Below the pieces are notes generated by a model that ran no database searches, was not told the DNA's origin, and was given only the letters and a program-made list of their open reading frames with translations. Positions 32,789 through 41,431 of a DNA stretch of 64,000 bases are shown here, one piece after another. Origin of the DNA: CALIZF01 sp046292445 (GTDB lineage: Bacteria; Pseudomonadota; Alphaproteobacteria; Rhodobacterales; Rhodobacteraceae); the NCBI GenBank assembly GCA_046292445.1, contig JBKBQT010000017.1:6533-70532 (forward strand), in the 5' to 3' direction. The stretch's first letter is position 1; each line of letters starts with the position of its first letter. Both the position numbers and the translations under genes were made by a program.

Positions 32789-33667
32789 TCATGCCGCCTC
32801 GCCTAGGATCGCGCCGAGGCGGGGCGCGATGAAGGCCAGATCGTCCTGGTCCTTGAGCGCGACGCCGATCGCACGGGCGAAGGCGCGCGGCCAGGGCGCG
32901 CCCTGGGCGTGCAGGAGCGTCGCCGCCTCGGCCCATTCGACGGTTTCCGCGACGCCCGGCGGTTTGGCCAGCGGCTCGGCGCGCAGGGCGTTCACCGCGG
33001 CCACCACGCGGGCGGCCGTATCGCGCGCGACGGAAGACGCGCGCATCAGCACGATCTCGCGCTCGAGGCCCGGGTCGGGGTAGGCGATCCAGTGATAGAC
33101 GCACCGCCGGCGGAGCGCCTCGTGCAATTCGCGCGTGCGGTTGGAGGTCAGGATGACCACCGGCGGCTCGGCCGCACGGATGGTGCCGCGTTCGGGGATC
33201 GATATGGTGAAATCGGACAGGAACTCGAGCAGGAAGGCTTCGAATTCCGGATCCGCCCGGTCGATCTCGTCGATCAGCAGCACCCGGTCGCGCGGGGCCT
33301 GCAGGGCGAGGAGGAGCGGGCGGGCGATCAGGTAGTCGTCTGCATAGAGGTTGACATAGGCATCCCCCGCCTGGCGGATGGCGAGCATCTGGCGCGGAAA
33401 GTTCCAGTCATAGACCGCCGCCGCCGCGTCGATCCCCTCGTAGCATTGCAGGCGCACGAGTTCGCGCCCCAGCACGCTTGCCAGCGCCTTGGCGCCCTCG
33501 GTCTTGCCGACCCCCGGCGCGCCTTCGAGGAGGAGGGGCTTGCCGAGGGCGAGAGCGAGGTAGGCGGCCGTCGCCATCCCCTCGTCCGCCACGTATTGCG
33601 CCTCGCGCAGCGCGGCGGCGAGCGGGGCGGGGCCGTCGATCCCCTGGACGGAGCGGCGGATCGCCAT
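32789..33667 (-). CDS. MoxR-family AAA ATPase, CoxD-like
   Basis: This 292-residue AAA+ protein has Walker A LLLEGAPGVGKTE, Walker B VLLIDEIDRADPEFEAFLLEFLSD, sensor 1 VILTSNRTRELHEALRRRCVYHWI and an arginine-rich C-terminus. CoxD-type MoxR ATPases remodel immature molybdenum hydroxylases together with a VWA partner, encoded next. Its start shares one base with the stop of the molybdopterin subunit gene (TGATG), which ties it to that enzyme. Confidence 0.93.
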   Translation of the reverse strand: MAIRRSVQGIDGPAPLAAALREAQYVADEGMATAAYLALALGKPLLLEGAPGVGKTEGAKALASVLGRELVRLQCYEGIDAAAAVYDWNFPRQMLAIRQAGDAYVNLYADDYLIARPLLLALQAPRDRVLLIDEIDRADPEFEAFLLEFLSDFTISIPERGTIRAAEPPVVILTSNRTRELHEALRRRCVYHWIAYPDPGLEREIVLMRASSVARDTAARVVAAVNALRAEPLAKPPGVAETVEWAEAATLLHAQGAPWPRAFARAIGVALKDQDDLAFIAPRLGAILGEAA

Positions 33668-34689
33668 CAGAGCCGCCGCCGCGGGCGCGCGCCGCCCTGG
33701 GCCTGAAGCGCGCGGAGCACCTTTTCCGGCGTCACCGGCAAATCGTCGATCCGCACCCCGACCGCGTCATAGACCGCGTTGACCACCGCCGGCAGCACCG
33801 GGTTGGCGCACATCTCGCCCGGGCCCTTGCCGCCGAAGGGGCCGTCCTCGGCCGGGCGTTCCAGCACGCTGATGTGGTGGGGCGCGAGATCGCCCGGGCC
33901 GGGCATGAGGTAGCCGTTGAAATCGACCGGGCCATGATCGCGCGCGGGGTAGTAGGGCTCGGTCGTCTCCCAGGCGGCATGGGACATGCCCATCCAGGCG
34001 CCGCCGCGCAGCTGCTGTTCCACCAGCCGGGGGTTCAGCGCACGGCCGACCTCGTAGGCCGACTGCATGTCGGTCACTGCGACCTCGCCCGTCTCGTCGT
34101 CCACCTCGACCTCGACGAGCATCGCGGCATGGGCGAAGGTCGAGACGGGGGTCATCTCGCCCGTCTCAGGGTCCACGTCCGACAGGGGTATCAGGAAGAT
34201 GCCGCGCCCGGCGATGGTGCGGCCCTGGCGGAACTGGGCCGCCTGCGCCGCGGCCATGGTGGTGATCGTGCGCGAGGGGGCACCCTTGACATGGATGTTG
34301 CCGCGCCCGTCGGTGGCAAGGTCAGCCGCGTCCACCTCGAGCTCCTCCGCCGCCGCCTCGAGCATCACGTCCCGCGCCTCCTGCGCCGCGCGGATCACGG
34401 CATTGCCCATCCGGTGCGTGCCGCGGCTCGCGAAGCTGCCCATGTCATGGGGGCCCGTGTCGCTGTCGGCGGTGTCCACATAGACATCCTCGACCGGCAC
34501 GCCGAGCGTTTCGGCCGCGATCTGGCGGACGACCGATTTCATCCCCTGGCCGAGGTCGATGGCCGAAAGGGCGACGGTGAACTTGCCGTCGGGGTTGGAA
34601 TGGACGAGCGCCTGGGACGGATCGCCGCCGAGGTTCATGCCGATCGGATAGTTGATGGCGGCAAAGCCGCGGCCGCGGTGCAGGGCCAT
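33667..34689 (-). CDS. Molybdenum hydroxylase large subunit, C-terminal half (split)
   Basis: This 340-residue protein starts MALHRGRGFAAINYPIGMNLGG and contains ALSAIDLGQGMKSVVRQIAAETLGVP and DSDTGPHDMGSFASRGTHRMGNAV. It ends with FGGKGPGEMCANPVLPAVVNAVYDA, where the glutamate is the catalytic base of the xanthine oxidase family. These motifs belong to the second half of a normal 750-990-residue molybdopterin subunit; the first half is the gene 1 bp upstream. Neither half alone has the full active site, so the two must pair. Both frames are intact, so this looks like a true split, not a recent frameshift. Confidence 0.88.
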   Translation of the reverse strand: MALHRGRGFAAINYPIGMNLGGDPSQALVHSNPDGKFTVALSAIDLGQGMKSVVRQIAAETLGVPVEDVYVDTADSDTGPHDMGSFASRGTHRMGNAVIRAAQEARDVMLEAAAEELEVDAADLATDGRGNIHVKGAPSRTITTMAAAQAAQFRQGRTIAGRGIFLIPLSDVDPETGEMTPVSTFAHAAMLVEVEVDDETGEVAVTDMQSAYEVGRALNPRLVEQQLRGGAWMGMSHAAWETTEPYYPARDHGPVDFNGYLMPGPGDLAPHHISVLERPAEDGPFGGKGPGEMCANPVLPAVVNAVYDAVGVRIDDLPVTPEKVLRALQAQGGARPRRRL

Positions 34690-34690
34690 C

Positions 34691-36364
34691 TCAGCGCCTC
34701 CTGAAACCCGAGAGCGAGGAAAACCGCAGGCTGCCGGGGCGCGCCGGGGCGGGCGCGGCCGGGGGCTGCTGCGTCGGCGGCGGCGGTGCGGGGGCCGGAT
34801 CGGCCGGGCGCATGGCGGCGGCGCGCTGCGGCTGGGCCGCGGGCATCGGCGGTCGCGCCGCCTCGGCGGGCCGCGGGCCGCCCTTGCGGGCGTAACCTTG
34901 CGCGGCATAGCCCTCGACCCGTCCGTTCTGGTCGGTCGCGGTATGGTCGGGCAGCCGCGCGCGGTCGCCCCCGCCGCCCCGGGTCGATGCCGCCGCCAGC
35001 GACTCGGGTGCGAGCTTCACCCCCGCCTTGGCCGCCACCACCTGCGCGCATTCGATCAGGGCGCAGTTCTTGGCCGCCCGCCGGTGCGCCTTCATGTCGC
35101 CGTCGCGATAGGCGTTGAGGATGCGCAGGTCGATGGGGTTCATCCCCACCGTCTCGGCGACCTTGTCCATATGCGTCTCGATGGCGAAATCGACGCCCGT
35201 GATCCCGAAGCCGCGCATCGCCGTGGCCGGCGTGCGGTTGGTGTAGACGCAATACACATCCGCATGGACGTTGGGGATCGTGTAGGGGCCCGGCAGGTGG
35301 CCGACGCCCTTGATGATCGCATAGGACGACAGGCGGGTGTAGGCGCCGCTGTCGAAATAGCCCGTGAACTTGCGCGCGATGATGCGGCCGTCGCGCGTGA
35401 CCCCGTCCTTGATGTACCAGCGTTCGGCGCCGCGCGGGGCACCCACCTGCATCTCCTCCTCCCGGTCCCACATGTATTTCACCGGGCGCCCCGTTAGCAT
35501 CGCGCCGAGGATCGCGAGCGGCTCGTGGATGCTGTCCACCTTGCCGCCGAAGCCGCCCCCCACCGTGCCGCCGATGAAATGCAGCCGCGACGAGGGCATG
35601 TTCAGCACCTTGGCCGCCGTGCCGAGCGAGAAGAACAGCGCCTGGGTCGAGGTGTAGCAGACGAACCGCCCGTTCTGTTCGGGCGCCGCGATGGCGCCGC
35701 AGGTCTCGATCGGGGCCTGTTCGATGGGCGACATCTGATAGCGCCCCTCGACGATGTGGTCGGCGCGCGCGAAGGCCGCCTCCACATCGCCGTAGCGCAG
35801 TTTCTGGTGGTCGTATTTGCCGTGATAGATGAACCGGTTGGTCGGGTAGATGTCGAGCACGACGGGCGCGCCGGGCCGGATCGCCTCCTCGACGTCGAGG
35901 ACATGGGGCAGCGGCTCCCATTCGACGCGCACGGCGCGGACCGCCGCCCGCGCCTGCGCCTCGGTCTGGGCGATCACGGCCGCCACCGGCTCGCCCCGGT
36001 AGCGGGTGCGGTCGGCGGACAGCACCGGCTCGTCATCCAGCCCGAAGTCGAGCAGCGACAGAAGGGTGTTGAGGTTCACCGGCACATCCGCCCCCGTGAG
36101 GATGCGCACGACGCCCGGCAGCCGCGCCGCCTCGGCCGTGTCGATCCGGCGCACCCGCGCGGCGTGGTGGGGCGAGCGCACGCAGCGCAGGTGCAGAAGG
36201 CCCTCGAACAGGTGATCGTCGTAGAAGGGCGATCGGCCCGTCACATGGCCGGGGATGTCCTGCCGCCGCGTCGGCTTGCCGACCTCGTTGAGGGTATCGT
36301 CCCGCTCGTCGCGAAAGATGTCCTTGCGGAACTCGACCATCCCGCCCTGAACCATGTCGGTCAT
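34691..36364 (-). CDS. Molybdenum hydroxylase large subunit, N-terminal half with Pro/Ala tail (split)
   Basis: This 557-residue protein has the a/b-hammerhead domain (GKPTRRQDIPGHVTGRSPFYDD), the molybdopterin-domain motifs GGTVGGGFGGK, MWDREEEMQ and RTPATAMRGFGITG, then stops after AAKNCALIECAQVVAAKAG. About 100 residues of Pro/Ala/Arg-rich low complexity follow (about 455-557). In single-gene homologues this is where the polypeptide continues into the second half, which is the next gene. The tail may be a docking linker. Its start overlaps the FeS gene stop (ATGA). Confidence 0.88.
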   Translation of the reverse strand: MTDMVQGGMVEFRKDIFRDERDDTLNEVGKPTRRQDIPGHVTGRSPFYDDHLFEGLLHLRCVRSPHHAARVRRIDTAEAARLPGVVRILTGADVPVNLNTLLSLLDFGLDDEPVLSADRTRYRGEPVAAVIAQTEAQARAAVRAVRVEWEPLPHVLDVEEAIRPGAPVVLDIYPTNRFIYHGKYDHQKLRYGDVEAAFARADHIVEGRYQMSPIEQAPIETCGAIAAPEQNGRFVCYTSTQALFFSLGTAAKVLNMPSSRLHFIGGTVGGGFGGKVDSIHEPLAILGAMLTGRPVKYMWDREEEMQVGAPRGAERWYIKDGVTRDGRIIARKFTGYFDSGAYTRLSSYAIIKGVGHLPGPYTIPNVHADVYCVYTNRTPATAMRGFGITGVDFAIETHMDKVAETVGMNPIDLRILNAYRDGDMKAHRRAAKNCALIECAQVVAAKAGVKLAPESLAAASTRGGGGDRARLPDHTATDQNGRVEGYAAQGYARKGGPRPAEAARPPMPAAQPQRAAAMRPADPAPAPPPPTQQPPAAPAPARPGSLRFSSLSGFRRR

Positions 36365-36828
36365 GCCCGCACCCTCTTGCCTGCCGCGCCGAGGATCGCG
36401 GCGATGATCGGCTCATACCCCGTGCAGCGGCAGAGATTGCCGCCGATGGCCTCGATCACCTCGGCCCGGCTCGGGCTCGGGTTGCGGTCGAGCAGCACCT
36501 TGGCCGCCATCAGCATGCCGGGCGTGCAATAGCCGCATTGCGCCGCGAAATGGTCCATGAACGCCTCCTGCAGCGGATGCATCGCGGCACCCGCAAGGCC
36601 GGCCGCCGTCTCGATCCGCCGACCCTGCGCATCCTCGGCCAGCATCAGGCAGGCCAGCCGCGCCTCGCCATCGACGATGACGGTGCAGGCCCCGCAGGCG
36701 CCCTGCCCGCAGCCGTATTTGGGCGACAGATCGCCCACGCCCCGGCGCAGGAAGTCGAGCAGGTTCTGCCCCGCGCCGGCGAAGGCCGCCTTGTCCTGCC
36801 CGTTGAGCGTGAAGGTGACCGGTTTCAT
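36361..36828 (-). CDS. Molybdenum hydroxylase 2Fe-2S subunit
   Basis: This 155-residue protein has a plant-ferredoxin-like cluster site YGCGQGACGACTVIVDG...C and an all-helical second cluster site CGYCTPGM...GGNLCRCTGYEPI. This is the small subunit pattern of xanthine oxidase-type enzymes, passing electrons from the molybdenum centre to FAD. It overlaps both neighbours by 4 bp (ATGA), showing one transcript with the FAD and Mo subunits. Confidence 0.95.
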   Translation of the reverse strand: MKPVTFTLNGQDKAAFAGAGQNLLDFLRRGVGDLSPKYGCGQGACGACTVIVDGEARLACLMLAEDAQGRRIETAAGLAGAAMHPLQEAFMDHFAAQCGYCTPGMLMAAKVLLDRNPSPSRAEVIEAIGGNLCRCTGYEPIIAAILGAAGKRVRA

Positions 36829-37610
36829 GCCATGCCCTCCAGAAGCCGCCGCAGATGCACGCCCGCCACCGCGCGCCGATACCAGGCGGTGGCCAGCGCG
36901 TCGGTCGGCGGGTCGAGCCCCTCGGCCGCCTGCGCCGCCGCCCGCGCGATGGTGGCGGCATCGAGCGCGCCGCCCTCGAGCGCGCGCTCCGCGCCAGAGC
37001 CGCGCATCGGATGCGGCCCCATCGCGCCGAAGGCCACGCGCACCCCGCGCAGCCGTCCGCCCTCGCGCGGCAGAAGGGCCGCGATGCTGAGCACCGAGAC
37101 GCCCTTGGGTTTCACGCGCGCGACCTTGAGCCAGCCGAAGGCGCGCGGATCGCGCGGGCGCGGCACCTCGATGGCGGCGACGAGCGGCGGGCGGGCACGC
37201 TCGCGCACCACATCCTCGACGGGGCGCGCCCCGCCCTGCCCCGTCAGCACCGCCCGGGCGCCGAGGGCGATCAGCGCCACCGCGAAATCACCGTAGGGAT
37301 GCGGCGCAAAGAGGTTGCCCCCCACCGTCGCCTGGTTGCGCACCTGCGGGCCGCCGATGGCGCGGGCGACCGGGTGCAGGAACGCAAGCTCGCCCTGCGC
37401 GATCACCTGCGCCATCGTCACGCCTGCGCCGATCCGCACCACATCGCCCGCGGCCACGATCGCCCGCAGGCTCGGGTCGGCCGCGCGGACCAGCCGCGCG
37501 GGCGCCTCGCCGGCGTTCACAAGGCGCATCAGCACCGTGCCGCCGCCCATGTAGGGCACGCCGGCCCGCGCCGCCTCGGCCAGTGTCGCAAAGGTTTCCA
37601 CCGTGGTCAT
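36825..37610 (-). CDS. Molybdenum hydroxylase FAD-binding medium subunit
   Basis: This 261-residue protein has GGGTVLMRLVNAGEAPARLV, IGAGVTMAQVIAQGEL and the flavin-binding IGGPQVRNQATVGGNLFAPHPYGD, the CoxM-type motifs. It passes electrons from the 2Fe-2S subunit to an acceptor. It overlaps its upstream and downstream neighbours by ATGA. It is slightly short at the C-terminus compared with many CoxM proteins but otherwise complete. Confidence 0.93.
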   Translation of the reverse strand: MTTVETFATLAEAARAGVPYMGGGTVLMRLVNAGEAPARLVRAADPSLRAIVAAGDVVRIGAGVTMAQVIAQGELAFLHPVARAIGGPQVRNQATVGGNLFAPHPYGDFAVALIALGARAVLTGQGGARPVEDVVRERARPPLVAAIEVPRPRDPRAFGWLKVARVKPKGVSVLSIAALLPREGGRLRGVRVAFGAMGPHPMRGSGAERALEGGALDAATIARAAAQAAEGLDPPTDALATAWYRRAVAGVHLRRLLEGMA

Positions 37611-38047
37611 GCCAGCCCCATATGCGCGCGGATCGCGTCGAACCCGCCCTGATAGACGGTCTCGGCCACCATGGCCCGCAGCTCCCCCTCCCGCCCCGCA
37701 GGCGTGTCGAAGCGGCTTTCCCAGTGCCAGAACGTGCGGTCGCCGTCCGTCACCGGCGCCAGCCGCACATGGGCCACGTAGTTCAGCAGCGGCACCGGCG
37801 TGTCGAGCAGGCAGTAGGAAAACGCCATGTCGGCATCCGACAGCGTCAGCAGCAACTCGCGCAGATGCGCCCCGTCCTGCAGGTGGAAGTTGCGCACGCA
37901 GCCGACCCGGTCGGACGGCCAGCCCTTTTCCACATGGCTGTCGGCGACGATGGGGTGCCAGCGGTCATGCCCGTTGAAATCGCGCAGCACGGCCCAGACC
38001 GCCTCGACGGGCGCATCGATCACCGTGCTTTTCACCACCCGGACCAT
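37607..38047 (-). CDS. SRPBCC (CoxG-like) protein, copy A
   Basis: This 146-residue START/SRPBCC-fold protein starts MVRVVKSTVIDAPVEAVWAVLRDFNGHDRWHPIVADSHVEKG and has a hydrophobic ligand cavity expected from the fold. It shares roughly half its residues with the next gene, including PSDRVGCVR and VTDGDRTF, so the pair arose by tandem duplication. CoxG-type SRPBCC proteins help molybdenum hydroxylase function at the membrane; a polyketide-cyclase-like or ligand-binding role is also possible. Confidence 0.85.
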   Translation of the reverse strand: MVRVVKSTVIDAPVEAVWAVLRDFNGHDRWHPIVADSHVEKGWPSDRVGCVRNFHLQDGAHLRELLLTLSDADMAFSYCLLDTPVPLLNYVAHVRLAPVTDGDRTFWHWESRFDTPAGREGELRAMVAETVYQGGFDAIRAHMGLA

Positions 38048-38485
38048 TCAGCCCGCCATCGCCCGCTTGAGCGCGTTGAACCCGGCCTGAAACACGCCCG
38101 TGCCGATGTTGCCGACCAGATCCCCCTCGACCTCGGGCGCACAGTCGAACTCGGCCGTCCATTCGGCAAAGGTCCGGTCGCCGTCCGTCACCGGCGTCAG
38201 GCGCAGCGTGGCGACATAGCCGGTCAGCGGCATCGGGGATTCGAGGATCGAATAGGTGCAGAAATAGTCGTAATCGCTCAGGCCCAGCAGCTTTTCGCGG
38301 ATCCGGTCGCCGTTCTGGAGGTGAAAGTCGCGCACGCAGCCCACCCGGTCGGACGGCTCGCCGTTCTCGATCCGGCTGTCGCGGATCGCCGGATGCCAGC
38401 GCGGCAGGGCGTTGAAATCGCGCACCCTGTCCCAGACCCGCGCCACCGGCGCGTCGATCACCGATGAGGTATAGACCCGCGCCAT
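38048..38485 (-). CDS. SRPBCC (CoxG-like) protein, copy B
   Basis: This 145-residue paralogue of the neighbouring gene starts MARVYTSSVIDAPVARVWDRVRDFNALPRWHPAIRDSRIENG and is directly adjoining it with no gap. It shares the PSDRVGCVRDFHLQNG and LTPVTDGDRTF stretches. I chose the ATG at 38485, 2 bp after the flotillin-like stop. Two diverged copies suggest different ligands or a heterodimer. Confidence 0.85.
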   Translation of the reverse strand: MARVYTSSVIDAPVARVWDRVRDFNALPRWHPAIRDSRIENGEPSDRVGCVRDFHLQNGDRIREKLLGLSDYDYFCTYSILESPMPLTGYVATLRLTPVTDGDRTFAEWTAEFDCAPEVEGDLVGNIGTGVFQAGFNALKRAMAG

Positions 38486-38486
38486 C

Positions 38487-41417
38487 CTACTTGTCCCCCT
38501 TCGGCGCCTTCTTGGCATCATTGGCGATGCGCTGCATGTCGGACGCCTCGCGGATCAGGCCACCCTGTTTGGCAAGGCTCCCCCCCTCGATCCCGATGTC
38601 GCTCAGCAGGCTGTCGATCAGCGGCGCCTGAACGCGGTAGCGCAGGGCCGAGTTGATGACCTCGTCCGTCGGGCTCGCGCCGGTGCCGCCGCCGCCCTCG
38701 CCCCCCGTCGCGCCCGAAAGCTGCATGATGCGGATGTCCTGGATCTTCTCCAGCGGCTTGACCGAGGCCGCGACGATCCCCTCGACATGTTCGAGCATCT
38801 TGCGCCTGAACAGCGAATGGCGCGCCTCGTCGGTGAGGATGTTCTCGGCCTCGTTGATGAGCTTGGCCGCCTCGGCCTCGACCGCGGCGCGCACCTGCGC
38901 CGCCGCCGCCATCAGCCGCGCCTCTTCGGCCGCCTTTTCGGCCATCAGCACATCGACCGACTTGCGGCGGTTCGCCGCCTCGGTCTCGCGCACGGTCTTG
39001 ACGCGTTCCTCGGCCTCGGCTGCGCGGGCCTTCGCCGCGTCAGCCTCAGCTCTTGCAGCGGATTCCTCAAGTGACTTGCGATAAAGGACGATGGCCTTTT
39101 CCATCTGCGCGCTTTCGACCGTCTCTTCGCGCGTTACCTCAAGCTTGCGGCGCAAGGTCTCGTGATCAATGCGAATCTCGTCGAGCTGCCGTTCCGAGGC
39201 GATCCGCGCGCGTTCCACATCCTCGCGGCTTTCGATCTCGGCCTCGCGCAGCGCCTGCACGCGGGCGATCTCGAGTTGCTCGAGGCTGCGGCGCCGCTCC
39301 AGCCGCGCCGCCTCGACCGCCCGTTCGCGGTCAACCTCGGCCGCCTCGACGTCGCGGGCGGCGGCGATCTGGGCCTGTTTCACGCTCGCATCCGCCGCCG
39401 CGGCCTTGGACCGCTCGCCGGCCAGCGCCACGACGCGGGCCTGCTCGGCGGATTCCACGGCGCGCTTGCGGTCGATCTCGGTCACCTCGCGGGTGCGCTG
39501 GCTGCCGATCCGGTCCTGTTCGAGCGCGAGTTCGGCGGCGATGCGGGCCTTTTCGACGGCCTCGCGCCGGGCGATCTCGGCCGCTTCGATATCCTTCTCG
39601 CGGGCGATCTCGCGGGTGCGGATCGCCTCCTCGGCCGCGATCCGCTCGCCCTCGAGCGTGCGCTGCCGCGCGATCTCGCGTTCGCGCGTGGCCTGTTCGG
39701 CCGCGATGCGCTGCGCGTCAAGCTCCAGCCGCTGCGCGATCCGCGCGGCCTCCACCGCCTCGTCGGCGGCGACGCGTGCCTCGTCCAACGCGCGGTCGCG
39801 GGCGATCTCCTGCTCGCGCGTGGCGGCGTCGGCGGCGATCCGCTCGGCCGCAAGCTGTTTCTCGCGCGCGATCCGGGCCGCTTCGACCGCCTGGCCGGCG
39901 GCGATCTCGGCCGCCTCGACGGCCTGGGTGCGGGCGATCTCCAGCTCGCGGATGCGGCGGTCCTCGGCGATGCGGGCCTCGCTGATCTCGGCGGCTTGGG
40001 CGATGCGGGCGCGTTCGACGGCCTCGCGCGCCGCGATCTCGGCGGCGTCGAGCGTGCGTTGGCGCTCGATCTCCTGCATGCGCACCTTTTCCTCGCCGGA
40101 AATTCGGGTCTGGTTGATCAGCAGCGTCTGCGCCATCTTGCGCTTTTCGGTCGCCTCGCGGGCCTCGATCTCGGCCGCCTCGATGGCGCGCATCCGGGCG
40201 ATCTCGGCACCTTGCGTCTCGCGGTCGCGGGCGATGCGCGCCTCGGTCACCGCCTTTTCCTGCACGATCCGGGCAAGCTCGGTCGCCTCGCGCGCGGCGA
40301 TCTCGGCCGCCTCGATCTCGCGGGTGCGGGCGATCTCGCGCGCCTGGGTTTCCTTCTCGTTCTCGATGCGGGCCTCGCGCACGGCGCGTTCCTGCAGGAT
40401 GCGGGCCTTCTCGACCTCCTCGCGGGCCGCGATCTCCTCGGCCTCGATGGCCTTGGACCGGGCGATCTCGCGCCCGCGCACCTCGCGTTCGGAGGCGATG
40501 CGCGCCTCGGCGATGGCGCGGTCGTTGGCGATGCGGGCGCGCTCGATCGCCTCGCGCGCGGTGATCTGCGCCTCTTCCGCTTCCGTCTCGCGTTCCGCCC
40601 GCTCACGCGCGAGCAGCGCGCGCTGCTGCGCGCGGCGGAATTCCACCTCGCGCTCCTGCTCCAGCCGCGCGGCCTCGGATTCCCGCTCAATGTCGAGCAC
40701 CTGCTTTTCCGCCTCGAGGTTGCGGGCGCGGATCAGCACCGTCGTTTCCTGCTCGATGTCGTTGCGCAGCTTGCGCTTGGCCTCGATGTCCTTGATGAGC
40801 GCGGTCAGACCCTCGGCATCGAAGCGGTTGGAAGGGTTGAAGAACTCAAGGCTCGTCTGGTCGATGTCGAGGATCGCGACGGATTCGAGCTCGAGCCCGT
40901 TCTTTTCCAGATCCTCCTGCGCCGCCTCGCGCACCCGCGCCACATAGGCCGCGCGCGTCTCGTGCATGCCGGCCATGTCCATCTCGGCGGCCACCGCGCG
41001 CAGGGCGCTTTCGAACTTGCCCGACAGGAGGGCATGGAGCGTTTCCGGCTCGAGCGTGCGGCGGCCGAGGGTGGATGCGGCCATGGCGACGGCGCGTTTC
41101 TCGGGGCGCACGCGGACGTAGAATTCCGCCTCGACGTCCACCCGCATCCGGTCCTTGGTGATGAGCGCCTCGCCCTTCGTGCGCGTCACCTTGAGCGGCA
41201 GGACATTCATGTTGACCGGCGTGATGTCGTGGATGATGGGCCAGACGAAGGCGCCGCCGTCGATCACCACCTTCTCGCCGAGAAAGCCGGTGCGCACGAA
41301 GGCCACCTCCTTGGTGGACCGCCGGTAGAGCCATTGCATGACCCAGTAGACGATGGCGATGACCACCACCGCCACGATCAGCCACAGGATCAGTTGCCCG
41401 ATGAGTTGCCCGGTCAT
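38487..41417 (-). CDS. Flotillin-like membrane protein with expanded hendecad coiled coil
   Basis: This 976-residue protein starts MTGQLIGQLILWLIVAVVVIAIVYWVMQWLYRR (one membrane helix, about 5-28). An SPFH/flotillin domain follows (about 35-210) with FVWPIIHDITPVNMNVLPLKV and YVRVRPEKRAVAMAA. From 287 a long charged coil is built of 44-residue units, each four 11-mers ending in IA or similar (for example AREAIERARIA, NDRAIAEARIA). About eight clear units and weaker ones run to about 720. A conserved C-terminal part ends GGLIREASDMQRIANDAKK. Usual flotillins have about 500-600 residues, so the coil is greatly expanded. Start MTGQLIG at 41417. Confidence 0.85.
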   Translation of the reverse strand: MTGQLIGQLILWLIVAVVVIAIVYWVMQWLYRRSTKEVAFVRTGFLGEKVVIDGGAFVWPIIHDITPVNMNVLPLKVTRTKGEALITKDRMRVDVEAEFYVRVRPEKRAVAMAASTLGRRTLEPETLHALLSGKFESALRAVAAEMDMAGMHETRAAYVARVREAAQEDLEKNGLELESVAILDIDQTSLEFFNPSNRFDAEGLTALIKDIEAKRKLRNDIEQETTVLIRARNLEAEKQVLDIERESEAARLEQEREVEFRRAQQRALLARERAERETEAEEAQITAREAIERARIANDRAIAEARIASEREVRGREIARSKAIEAEEIAAREEVEKARILQERAVREARIENEKETQAREIARTREIEAAEIAAREATELARIVQEKAVTEARIARDRETQGAEIARMRAIEAAEIEAREATEKRKMAQTLLINQTRISGEEKVRMQEIERQRTLDAAEIAAREAVERARIAQAAEISEARIAEDRRIRELEIARTQAVEAAEIAAGQAVEAARIAREKQLAAERIAADAATREQEIARDRALDEARVAADEAVEAARIAQRLELDAQRIAAEQATREREIARQRTLEGERIAAEEAIRTREIAREKDIEAAEIARREAVEKARIAAELALEQDRIGSQRTREVTEIDRKRAVESAEQARVVALAGERSKAAAADASVKQAQIAAARDVEAAEVDRERAVEAARLERRRSLEQLEIARVQALREAEIESREDVERARIASERQLDEIRIDHETLRRKLEVTREETVESAQMEKAIVLYRKSLEESAARAEADAAKARAAEAEERVKTVRETEAANRRKSVDVLMAEKAAEEARLMAAAAQVRAAVEAEAAKLINEAENILTDEARHSLFRRKMLEHVEGIVAASVKPLEKIQDIRIMQLSGATGGEGGGGTGASPTDEVINSALRYRVQAPLIDSLLSDIGIEGGSLAKQGGLIREASDMQRIANDAKKAPKGDK

Positions 41418-41431
41418 GCTGTCGCTTCCCC

